Source of the DNA: Lachnospiraceae bacterium
Lineage (GTDB): Bacteria > Bacillota > Clostridia > Lachnospirales > Lachnospiraceae
DNA length: 64,000 nucleotides
Direction: 5' to 3'
NCBI GenBank assembly: GCA_015057505.1
Contig: SVEG01000013.1
Coordinates: 1 to 64,000, forward strand
Shown here: one piece after another, positions 1 through 8,100 of the stretch
How positions within the stretch are numbered: the first letter of the stretch is position 1
Layout: every line of letters starts with the position of its first letter
Position numbers and translations under genes: made by a program
The notes under the pieces: generated by a model
What the model was told of the DNA's origin: nothing
Seen by the model: only the letters and a program-made list of their open reading frames with translations
The model's database searches: none

Positions 1-113
1 AATGTACATCAATCATAAAGGAATAATACCCAATAATACGCTGTTTTAGTTTGGACGATAAAGGTCAAAACTTCAATAATACAGAGTAATACGGGATAAA
101 GCGTGAACGCTGT

Positions 114-311
114 GTGAGTTTGGAAGACAAACAGACAATTCTTGCACTCGGTGCGGGTGGTACAACTAAAGTTGTATTTCCTGACGGAGAACGTATAGAG
201 AGAATCGATAATGTCAAAAGCGTTGAGCTTTATATCGAGAGAATTGACGAAATGATAGAACGAAAGAGAAGCTTTTTTGAAAAAAATAAAGGAGAATTAT
301 TATGGCATTAG
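114..311 (+). pseudogene. hemZ: 3' fragment of hemZ (oxygen-independent coproporphyrinogen III oxidase-like)
   Basis: About 65 codons match what I know of the HemZ C-terminus: a glutamate/lysine-rich start, a GAGGTTK stretch, then a RIERIDNVK segment and a closing IDEMIERK helix. HemZ is a radical SAM enzyme of heme synthesis and commonly lies before hisS in Clostridia. Upstream of about position 114 nothing resembles HemZ in any + frame. The same frame meets a TAA at 87-89, and bases 22-92 hold four copies of TAATAC-like sequence instead of coding sequence. The GTG at 114 has no ribosome site. The end overlaps hisS by 10 bases, as in an operon. Either the gene is broken here, or the sequence before about 114 is misjoined. 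Confidence 0.6.
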
Positions 312-1552
312 TTAAGAAGCCGGTTACCGGTATGAAGGACATCTTGCCTGCAGAGATGCAGATAAGAGATTACGTAATAAGACTTATTAAGGAGACATAT
401 TCGGGATTTGGTTTTTCATCAATCGAGACTCCCTGTGTTGAGCATATCGAGAATCTTTGTAGTAAGCAGGGCGGCGATAATGAGAAATTAATCTTTAAGA
501 TTTTAAAAAGAGGCGAGAAGCTTAATCTTGAGACTGCCGTAAATGAGCAGGATCTTGTGGACAGCGGTTTAAGATACGACCTTACGGTTCCGTTATCACG
601 TTATTATTCCAATAATGCCAATAATCTTCCGATGCCTTTTAAGGCACTCCAGATTGGCAGTGTGTGGAGAGCTGACCGTCCTCAGAGAGGACGTTTCAGA
701 CAGTTCGTGCAGTGTGACATCGATATCCTCGGTGAGGCATCATACCTTGCGGAAGTAGAGCTTATTCTTGCTACAACAACATTGCTAGGTAAGCTTAACT
801 TTAAGAATTTTAAGGTTCGTATTAATGACAGACGTTTACTTAAGGCTATGGCGGCTTACTGCGGTTTTGTAGAGGAAAGCTACGATACAGTATTTATCAT
901 TCTTGATAAAATGGACAAGATAGGTATGGACGGTGTTGCGGCTGAGCTTCTTGAAGCAGGTTTTGAGAAAGCAAGCATTGACAAATATCTTGAGTTGTTT
1001 GAGAAGATTACAGGCGACAGGGCAGGTCTTGAGTTCTGTGCAAAGGAACTCGCAGAGGTTTGCGAGGGTGATGCGGCAGAGAATCTTATGCAGATTATGG
1101 ACTGCGTTAACAAAGTAAAGGCTGCAGATTTTGACCTTGTATTCGACCCTACGCTTGTAAGAGGTATGTCTTACTATACAGGTTCTATTTTTGAAATTGA
1201 GATGGCAGAGTTCTCAAGCAGTGTAGGCGGCGGCGGACGTTACGACAAGATGATTGGTAAGTTTACGGGCATGGAGACATGTGCGTGCGGATTTTCAATC
1301 GGCTTTGAGCGTATCGTAACAATTCTTCTCGAGAACGGTTTTGAGGTTCCGGGAGAGACTGCGAAGAAGGCATTCCTTATGGAGAAGGGGCTTTCTGCGG
1401 ATGCTGTTTGCGAAGTAATGAAGGAAGCAGCAGACGAGAGAACAAAAGGCATTAAAGTTTTGGTTGCGCAGATGAATAAGAATAAAAAGTTCCAGAAAGA
1501 GCAACTTATGAAAGAGGGCTATACGGAATTTAAAGAGTTCTTTGTGAAATAG
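302..1552 (+). CDS. hisS: histidine--tRNA ligase
   Basis: Class II aminoacyl-tRNA synthetase that charges tRNA-His in the cytoplasm. Motif 2 lies at residues 118-140 (WRADRPQRGRFRQF), the histidine-specific RGMSYYTGSIFEIE at 287-300, and motif 3 with CGFSIGFERI at 329-338. The ATG at 302 follows AAAGGAG at a good distance and overlaps the hemZ end. The protein is 416 residues. The C-terminal anticodon-binding part is only about 60 residues (357-416) against roughly 90 in most bacterial HisRS, and it lacks the usual final strand and helix. The catalytic core looks complete, so I regard the gene as functional. aspS follows after 12 bases, a usual pairing. Confidence 0.96.
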   Translation: MALVKKPVTGMKDILPAEMQIRDYVIRLIKETYSGFGFSSIETPCVEHIENLCSKQGGDNEKLIFKILKRGEKLNLETAVNEQDLVDSGLRYDLTVPLSRYYSNNANNLPMPFKALQIGSVWRADRPQRGRFRQFVQCDIDILGEASYLAEVELILATTTLLGKLNFKNFKVRINDRRLLKAMAAYCGFVEESYDTVFIILDKMDKIGMDGVAAELLEAGFEKASIDKYLELFEKITGDRAGLEFCAKELAEVCEGDAAENLMQIMDCVNKVKAADFDLVFDPTLVRGMSYYTGSIFEIEMAEFSSSVGGGGRYDKMIGKFTGMETCACGFSIGFERIVTILLENGFEVPGETAKKAFLMEKGLSADAVCEVMKEAADERTKGIKVLVAQMNKNKKFQKEQLMKEGYTEFKEFFVK

Positions 1553-1564
1553 GAGGATAATAAA

Positions 1565-3358
1565 ATGGCAGAATCCATGTACGGCTTAAAGAGAAGCCAC
1601 AGATGTACGGAAGTATCGGAAACGAATATTGGACAGGGGCCGGTTACGGTAATGGGCTGGGTTCAGAAGAGACGTAATCTCGGAAGTTTGATTTTTATTG
1701 ATCTTAGAGACCGTTCAGGTCTTCTTCAGATTGTTTTCGATGTTAATGATATCGGAGAGGAAGGCTTTGCAAAGGCAGAGACTTTAAGAAGCGAGTTCGT
1801 TATCGCTGTTACAGGTGATGTTGTAATCAGAGGTGGCGCAGTTAACCCCAATCTTAAGACAGGTACAATCGAGGTTCGCGCTACAGCGCTTCGTATTCTT
1901 TCAGAGGCGCAGACACCTCCGTTCCCGATTGAGGAAGGCATTAACACGAAGGAAGAGCTTCGTTTACAGTACAGATATCTCGACCTTAGAAGACCTGACC
2001 TTCAGAAGAGTCTTATGATGAGAAGCAAGGTTGTAACTTTTGTAAGAAACTTTATGGCTAATGAGGGCTTTTTGGAGATTGAGACACCTATCCTTAACAA
2101 GAGTACACCCGAGGGTGCAAGAGACTATCTTGTACCGAGCCGTGTACATCCCGGAAGTTTTTATGCGCTTCCGCAGTCACCGCAGTTGTTTAAGCAGCTC
2201 CTTATGTGCTCAGGTTATGACCGCTATATACAGATTGCGAAGTGCTTCAGAGATGAGGATCTTCGTGCTGACAGACAGCCTGAGTTTACACAGATAGATA
2301 TGGAATTGTCTTTTGTTGACGTTGATGATGTTATCGATGTAAATGAGAGACTTCTTGCAGCATTGTTTGAAGAGGTGCTTGGCGTTAAGGTTGAGCTTCC
2401 GATTCAGAGAATGACATGGCAGGAGGCTATGGACCGTTTTGGTTCAGATAAGCCTGATTTAAGATTTGGTATGGAGCTTAAAGATGTATCAGACCTTGTT
2501 AAGGGTTGTGGCTTTGGCGTATTTACAGGTGCACTTGAAAATGGTGGTTCCGTTCGTGCAATCAAGGCTGACGGACAGGGCACAATGCCCCGTAAGAAGA
2601 TTGATGCACTTGTTGAGTTCGCAAAGGGCTACGGTGCAAAGGGTCTTGCTTACATGTCAGTGAATGAAGACGGCACATACAAGGCTTCTTTTGCAAAGTT
2701 CATGACAGAAGAAGAACTTAAGGCACTTGCGGATGCAATGGACGCACAGCCCGGAGATTTGATTTTCTTCGCTGCAGACAAGAACAAGGTTGTTTATGAT
2801 GTTCTCGGTGCACTTCGTCTTGAACTTGCAAGACAGATGGATTTACTTAAGAAAGATGATTACCGCTTCTTGTGGGTAACAGAGTTCCCATTACTCGAGT
2901 ACTCAGAGGAAGAGGACAGATATGTTGCAATGCATCATCCTTTTACAATGCCTATGGATGAGGATTTGGAGCTTCTTGATACCAATCCGGGCGCAGTAAG
3001 AGCAAAAGCTTACGATATCGTGCTTAACGGTACTGAGCTTGGCGGTGGTAGTGTCAGAATTCACCAGAGTGATGTTCAGGAGAAGATGTTTGGTCTTCTC
3101 GGATTTACACTTGAGCAGGCATATGACCGTTTCGGTTTCCTTCTCAATGCGTTCAAGTACGGTGTTCCGCCGCATGCAGGACTTGCTTTCGGCCTTGACC
3201 GTCTTGTTATGCTTATGGCAGGGGAGGAAAGTATCCGTGACGTAATCGCGTTCCCGAAGGTAAAGGATGCATCATGTCTTATGACACAGGCACCGGGCGA
3301 GGTTGATAAGAAGCAGCTTGATGAACTTATGATTGCGACGATTAAGGTGGAAGAGTAA
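1565..3358 (+). CDS. aspS: aspartate--tRNA ligase
   Basis: Bacterial-type AspRS of 597 residues. An N-terminal OB-fold anticodon-binding domain (about 1-110, with VMGWVQKRRNLG) is followed by the class II core. Motif 2 is FRDEDLRADRQPEFTQ near residues 217-232. The bacterial GAD insertion domain covers about 300-420, and motif 3 near the end reads AFGLDRLVML. It charges tRNA-Asp; the bacterial form can be discriminating or non-discriminating, which I cannot decide here. AGGAGG stands 7 bases before the ATG, 12 bases after hisS, so hisS-aspS is an operon. Length and motifs are normal. Confidence 0.97.
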   Translation: MAESMYGLKRSHRCTEVSETNIGQGPVTVMGWVQKRRNLGSLIFIDLRDRSGLLQIVFDVNDIGEEGFAKAETLRSEFVIAVTGDVVIRGGAVNPNLKTGTIEVRATALRILSEAQTPPFPIEEGINTKEELRLQYRYLDLRRPDLQKSLMMRSKVVTFVRNFMANEGFLEIETPILNKSTPEGARDYLVPSRVHPGSFYALPQSPQLFKQLLMCSGYDRYIQIAKCFRDEDLRADRQPEFTQIDMELSFVDVDDVIDVNERLLAALFEEVLGVKVELPIQRMTWQEAMDRFGSDKPDLRFGMELKDVSDLVKGCGFGVFTGALENGGSVRAIKADGQGTMPRKKIDALVEFAKGYGAKGLAYMSVNEDGTYKASFAKFMTEEELKALADAMDAQPGDLIFFAADKNKVVYDVLGALRLELARQMDLLKKDDYRFLWVTEFPLLEYSEEEDRYVAMHHPFTMPMDEDLELLDTNPGAVRAKAYDIVLNGTELGGGSVRIHQSDVQEKMFGLLGFTLEQAYDRFGFLLNAFKYGVPPHAGLAFGLDRLVMLMAGEESIRDVIAFPKVKDASCLMTQAPGEVDKKQLDELMIATIKVEE

Positions 3359-3382
3359 TTGTAAAATTTTTGAAAAAAGTCA

Positions 3383-3411
3383 TTGACAAAAATTACCAAT
3401 ATATGTTATCT
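3383..3411 (+). promoter_or_regulatory. sigma-A type promoter P1 upstream of the cptI repeats
   Basis: TTGACA at 3383-3388 and TTATCT at 3406-3411 with a 17-base spacer. It lies just after aspS and before a second promoter, and points at the CptIN locus. Confidence 0.6.
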
Positions 3412-3432
3412 TATGACTACAAGAAAAAATAG

Positions 3433-3461
3433 TTGTAAAAACATCAAGACTTGAGTATAAT
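3433..3461 (+). promoter_or_regulatory. sigma-A type promoter P2 for the antitoxin RNA
   Basis: TTGTAA at 3433-3438, a 17-base spacer and a perfect TATAAT at 3456-3461. Transcription would begin near 3468, just before the repeated RNA region. Strong antitoxin-RNA promoters in this place are typical of type III toxin-antitoxin loci. Confidence 0.7.
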
Positions 3462-3495
3462 ATAAGTGAGAACAGAGATGTTTTCCTTCATCAAA

Positions 3496-3604
3496 GATGA
3501 GTCCTGTGACGGTTCTGACAGGACGGTAAAATAAAAATTGACCGAGTGATGAGTCCTGTGACGGTTCTGACAGGACGGTAAAATAAAAATTGACCGAGTG
3601 ATGA
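3496..3604 (+). ncRNA. cptI: CptI-type antitoxin RNA: two 52-nt tandem repeats
   Basis: Two identical 52-base copies (3496-3547 and 3548-3599) are followed by the first five bases of a third (3600-3604). Each copy can form a TCCTGT/ACAGGA hairpin with a GACGGTTCTG loop, then a CGGT/ACCG hairpin around an A-rich loop. The flanks CTTCATC (3486-3492) and GATGAAG (3600-3606) can close the whole element. A promoter, short tandem RNA repeats, a terminator and then a ToxN-like gene is the defining layout of type III toxin-antitoxin systems. There the toxin cuts the RNA into repeat units that bind and inhibit it. The A-rich segments are candidate cleavage sites. The repeat count of two suits the CptIN branch rather than ToxIN, which has about five. 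Confidence 0.82.
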
Positions 3605-3612
3605 AGAATTTA

Positions 3613-3642
3613 ACGAGAGGTCGTTGACCTCTCGTTTTGTTT
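3613..3642 (+). terminator. rho-independent terminator between cptI and cptN
   Basis: Perfect 10-bp stem (3613-3622 with 3626-3635), GTT loop, then a T-rich tail to 3642. In type III systems this hairpin keeps antitoxin RNA in excess over toxin mRNA by allowing only partial read-through. Confidence 0.88.
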
Positions 3643-3658
3643 AACAGGGGGAATAAAC

Positions 3659-4147
3659 ATAAGATTACCGGAAAATGATTATCAAATATTAAGACTTACG
3701 GATCTGTTTTATGAGGCGTATCCAAATCCGCCGTATGTTGAATTGTTGGAGAAGAGAACAAGAGCATATAACTGTTTGCTTTTTCAAACACATTATGATT
3801 ATTATATATGTGTTCCGTTTAGGACAGAGATTACTCATAGATATGCATATAGGTTTAAAAAATCAGTAAGGTCACTTGAACATAAATCAGGGTTGGATTA
3901 TACTAAAATCATAATTATTAGTAAGATAGAATATATAGATGACAAAGATGCAATAATTGATAATGATGAATTTAATGAGACAATGATAATGCTTGATAAG
4001 ATAAAACGTGATGCATTACAATTTGTAGAGGATTATGTTGATCATATCATGGGAAAGAAGGAATTACATCCTTCTGAATTTAGAAGACGATACTTATTTT
4101 CAACATTACGATATTTTCACAAAGAGCTTGGAATTGAACAAAAATAG
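3659..4147 (+). CDS. cptN: CptN/ToxN-family endoribonuclease toxin (type III TA)
   Basis: About 162 residues resembling the ToxN/AbiQ/CptN fold. Visible family features are NPPYVELLEKRTRAYN, a Y-I-C-V-P-F-R strand, HRYAYRFKK, a SGLDYTK segment and a C-terminal HPSEFRRRY...LRYFHKELG helix. These proteins are sequence-specific RNases held inactive by their repeat RNA; they act in abortive phage defence or plasmid or island maintenance. The conserved frame opens well upstream of any ATG. AGGGGG (3646-3651) stands 7 bases before ATA at 3659, the only codon at the right distance; CTG 3704 and TTG 3743 would remove conserved N-terminal residues. So the start is either a genuine AUA or a mutated ATG that weakens the toxin. 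yqeY follows 12 bases later and may share the transcript. Confidence 0.82.
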   Translation: MRLPENDYQILRLTDLFYEAYPNPPYVELLEKRTRAYNCLLFQTHYDYYICVPFRTEITHRYAYRFKKSVRSLEHKSGLDYTKIIIISKIEYIDDKDAIIDNDEFNETMIMLDKIKRDALQFVEDYVDHIMGKKELHPSEFRRRYLFSTLRYFHKELGIEQK

Positions 4148-4159
4148 GAGGATAAGAAT

Positions 4160-4597
4160 ATGAAATTCGAAACAATGCAAAAAGACATGATTGCGGCAAT
4201 GAAGGCTCGCAACAAGGGTAGAAAGGACAGCATCTCAGCGCTTATCTCGGCTGTTAAGAAGCTTGCTATTGACGAGGGTACACGAGAGGATATTCAGGAC
4301 GAGCTTGTGGATCGTGCGGTACTTAAGGAACTTAAGACTGCGAAGGAACAGCTTGACACATGCCCGGCTGAGCGTACGGACCTTAAAGCAGAGTATCAGC
4401 TTCGTTATGATGTTATCAGCGAGTATGCACCGAAGCTTATGTCGGCGGAAGAGGTTGAGGCTTTTCTTAAGGATAAGTTTGCAGATGTGATTGAGACTAA
4501 GAATAAAGGCGAGATAATGAAGAATGTTATGAAGGAACTTAAGGGTAAGGCTGACGGTTCTGTGATTAATAAAGTGGTTGCGGAGTTGTGTAAATAA
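4160..4597 (+). CDS. yqeY: GatB/YqeY domain protein
   Basis: A 145-residue all-helical YqeY-family protein related to the tRNA-binding tail of GatB. The N-terminus has the family pattern of a short helix, then KDSISALISAVKK, and the C-terminus ends in KGKADGSVINKVVAE, matching the usual K-G-K-A-D-G...V..V pattern. The stand-alone protein probably binds tRNA, but its exact job is unsettled. AGGAGGA lies 7 bases before the ATG. It follows the toxin gene closely, so the toxin locus seems to have been inserted between aspS and yqeY or retained there. A strong terminator closes the unit. Confidence 0.9.
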   Translation: MKFETMQKDMIAAMKARNKGRKDSISALISAVKKLAIDEGTREDIQDELVDRAVLKELKTAKEQLDTCPAERTDLKAEYQLRYDVISEYAPKLMSAEEVEAFLKDKFADVIETKNKGEIMKNVMKELKGKADGSVINKVVAELCK

Positions 4598-4610
4598 TTA
4601 TGTGATTGAC

Positions 4611-4645
4611 AAAGGACAGACATGAATATGTTTGTCCTTTTTTTT
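4611..4645 (+). terminator. terminator after yqeY
   Basis: AAAGGACA (4611-4618) pairs with TGTCCTTT (4633-4640); an inner CAT/ATG pairing extends the stem. Eight or more T follow. Confidence 0.88.
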
Positions 4646-4980
4646 GTGGTCACAAAACGGTTACAAAAAATATTGTGTTAAAATTTGCGTAATTTAAATA
4701 CAATAATAAAATTAAGAGTAAAACAGTAAAAAAGAGCAAATTTTTAATAAAAAAGTCGATTTGGTTACAAAAAGGTTACAAAAAGGTTTTTGGCAAAAGC
4801 CTTATAAAAAAACGCGAACGGAAAGAAAGTTTTGGGATAATACAATTCTTTGTCTGAAAATAAAGAAATGTAACAAGTGTTTCCGAGCAATTAAAAAACT
4901 ATTAAAAAGAAAAGAACGAAATATAGTAATAATTACCCAGAAAAGCCAAAGAAATACAACGTTAAAACCTTAACAAAGGG
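4646..4980 (+). other. AT-rich upstream region with paired 11-bp repeats; no supported gene
   Basis: I see no convincing gene here. Two tandem pairs of an 11-base element occur: GGTCACAAAAC/GGTTACAAAAA at 4648-4669 and GGTTACAAAAA twice at 4763-4784. A related GGGTTTACAAG lies at the promoter of the next gene (4978-4988). The 11-base period is one helical turn, so these may be binding sites for a regulator of the giant gene. A possible 70-residue reading frame at 4761-4973 is lysine-rich, has no ribosome site and looks like AT-rich noise. Confidence 0.45.
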
Positions 4981-5010
4981 TTTACAAGCTTTTTGTGACA
5001 TGTGTATAAT
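4981..5010 (+). promoter_or_regulatory. promoter of the giant secreted protein gene
   Basis: TTTACA (4981-4986) or TTACAA (4982-4987) with a perfect TATAAT at 5005-5010 and an 18- or 17-base spacer. The start would lie near 5017, giving a leader of about 95 bases. That leader can form a GGTTTC...GGAAACC hairpin (5020-5026 with 5066-5072) before the ribosome site at 5101-5108. Confidence 0.7.
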
Positions 5011-5111
5011 TGAGGAGACGGTTTCTTATGAATAGGAGTGTATATGCACAAAAGAGTATAGGTAAGGAAACCAAAAATATAGGCGGAATTATTAAAAAAA
5101 GGGAGGAAGTC

Positions 5112-8100
5112 ATGAGTTTTAAGAGAAGAATGAACAAAGTTATTTCATCTGTTCTTGTTATGGCAATGGTGTTATCATGTATGGCTAATGCAACACCTGT
5201 TTTTGCTGATGATACAAATGTAACAGAGGAAATAACTACAGGATCGGACATTGGTTTGTATGTACAGGATTTTAGCGACGTAACGGACGCTGCTACTGTG
5301 GCAACATCTACCAATGCACAGACCAGTCTGTCTATAGGGACAGATGAGGAACATGGTAATTATTTAACATTTAGCACAGGTTCGTTGAATACGCGTGGTG
5401 CGGAGATGAAATTTACCGGATTGGATGTTTCAACAAAGGATACATATATTGTTGAGTTCGATGCAGCAATTACACCCGGTAACAATCAGGAGTCATCTTT
5501 TGCCGTTTTGGGAGCAGATTTTGCGTATGCAAGCAAAAGCATGAATAATGCTGTTGCAAGCGGTTATTTGCTTAATCTTGTAAATGGCGGAGCAAGTTCT
5601 ACGGAATATAAGGTAAACGGAACGACGAATAGTGTAACAATTCCGAGTGGCGAATGGTGCCATTATGTGTTGTATGTTGCAAAATCTTTAGGTAAGGTAT
5701 CCATTACCATTACCGGTGCAACTACAGGAAGCATTATAGAGGATATGATTGTTTCATATGATGGCGCAGGTAATGTGGCGGGCATTCAGATGCGTGCCGG
5801 CAGATATTATCCGGTGCAGTCTCTTGATAATATTGTTGTACGTGAAGCAACAACAGACGATGTGTTTGGTGAGGTTGCGACAGAAAATGTAACTGTTACT
5901 TTTGAAATGAACGGATACGGAGATGCTATTGAAGCAGTAGAGATCCTTTCGGGAGAGGCAGTAGCAGAACCCACGGCACCTGTTGCGGAGGGTTATGTTT
6001 TCAGAGGTTGGTATACAGATGCTGAGTGTACAACAGAATGGAATTTTGCAACTGCAATATCAGAAGACATGACACTTTATGCAAGATGGACAGAGGATCC
6101 TGCTGAGGAAAATATTGACGCTTTGTATTATCAGAGCTTTAGCGGAATTACTGATGCAGGTTCTGTAGCAACATCAGCTAATGCACAAGATTATCTGTCA
6201 GTTGCAACAGATGATGAACATGGCTATTATTTGACCTTCAGTACTGGGACACAGAATACTCGCGGAGCATACACGAATTTTGAGAATTTAGATGTTGCAG
6301 CTTTGGATGAGTATGTTGTAGAGTTTGATGCGGCAATTACACCCGGTAACGGTCAGAACTCAGCTTTTGCAGTAAAAGGTGCGGATTTTGCATATATCAA
6401 AGATGCAAGTGCCGGAACAACAGACACAAGAGATGCTTATATGAATAACGGTTTGGCATGTGGGTATTTACTTAATCTCGTTAATGGTGGAGCAAGTAGC
6501 ACAGAGTATACCGTAAACGGAACAACTGAGACGGTAACTATTCCAAGTGGTGAGTGGTGCCATTACAAGTTGTATGTGGATAAGACATTGGCTAAGGTTT
6601 CTGTTACTATTACAGGAGCGACAGGTGAAAGCATTGCAGACCAGATGATTGTTTCATATGACGGCGAAGGCAATGTTGCAGGTCTGTATATGCTTGCAGG
6701 AAGATATTATCCTGTACAGTCAGTAGATAATATTGTTGTTCGTGAAGTGACTGCAGATGATATGTTTGGTGAGGTTGAAAGTGAACCCGAAAACGTAACA
6801 GTATCATTTGATATGAATGGTTACGGAGATGAAATAGATGCTGTTACAGTTGTTAAGGGTGAGACTGTGACAGAACCGGAAGCACCTACAGCTACAGGTT
6901 ATACTTTTGGCGGTTGGTATACAGATGCAGAATGTACAACAGCATGGGATTTTGCTACAACAGTGTCAGCAGATATGACATTGTTTGCATTGTGGATTGA
7001 GAATGTTATCGAGGAGCCTGAAGAGGAACCTGAAGAAGTTGTAGACGCTTTATTTTATCAGAATTTTGAAGAAATAACAGATGTTAGTTCTGTGGCAACA
7101 TCTACCAGCGCACAGGACGCATTGGCAATTGCGACAGATGATGTTCATGGTAATTATTTGTCATATGATCTTACGGCACTCAACCCTAGTGGGGGTCGTG
7201 GTGCAAATCTGAACTTTACAGGGTTAGATATCACAAGTACTGATGTTTACATTGTAGAGTTTGATATGGCAATTAAGCCTGCAAACAATAAGGCATCCGA
7301 GTTTGCAGTAAAAGGCACTGATTTTGCTTATACAAGTAATAATATTAACTATGGCGCAGCAAGCGGATATTTGTTGAAGTTAGCAAATGCCGGTGCAAAC
7401 AGCACTGATTATACCGTAAATGATGGGGAAAATGTTCTGACAATTCCAAACGGTGAATGGTGCCATTATAAGTTGTATGTTGATACAACTTTGGGAAAAG
7501 TTTCTGTAAGCATTACAGGAGATACTACAGGAACAATTGCAGACCAGATTTTGGTAGCATACAATGGCAACGGAGATGTAGCCGGCTTGTATCTTATGGC
7601 AGGTAGATACAATGGTGCATTCTCTGTAGACAATGTTATTGTTCGTGCCATAACTTCAGATGATGATGTTGAAATCGAAGCAGGTACAGAGACTAATATA
7701 GTTATGGATGCAACAGGTGATGTTACTATAGTTGATCCTTCTGTATTGATTGTTGATAAGAATATTTCAGGTTATCGCGTAACTACTTCTAAAAATGGTG
7801 TATTGGTAAGCCAGGAAATCGTAGCTACAGCTCCTACAAGTGTAGATACTACAGGCGCAGATAAGCTTGAGATTACACCGGTATTTTACTATGCAATCGG
7901 TGTTGCAGGTGAGAAAGGTACTGCAGGTTATGATATTCCTGTTACTGCAGGAAGCTATGATTTTACAGTATATAACACAACCAGCCGTTGCGACGTTTAT
8001 GCAAACGACCAGATGCTGGTAAATAACCTTTTACAGTATGGTACAACTCCTAATTACTTTACTGTAAAGGATATTGTAATTGCAGAAGACAATATCAGAA

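Noticed and set aside
3496-3535. A hammerhead-like core (GATGAG, a stem, then CGGTAAA)
   Set aside because: The hammerhead needs CUGAUGA and GAAA around the stem; here the C-U before GAUGAG and the exact GAAA are missing.
3496-3604. The repeats as a CRISPR array
   Set aside because: Only two tandem copies without unique spacers; period 52 is continuous repeat, and the following gene explains them as type III antitoxin RNA.
4761-4973. A 70-residue lysine-rich reading frame upstream of the giant gene
   Set aside because: No ribosome site, composition follows the AT-rich DNA, and it overlaps the 11-bp repeats.
5010-5111. An extra 34-residue N-terminus on the giant protein
   Set aside because: It would begin inside the TATAAT box and bury the signal peptide; GGGAGGAA before 5112 marks the start.
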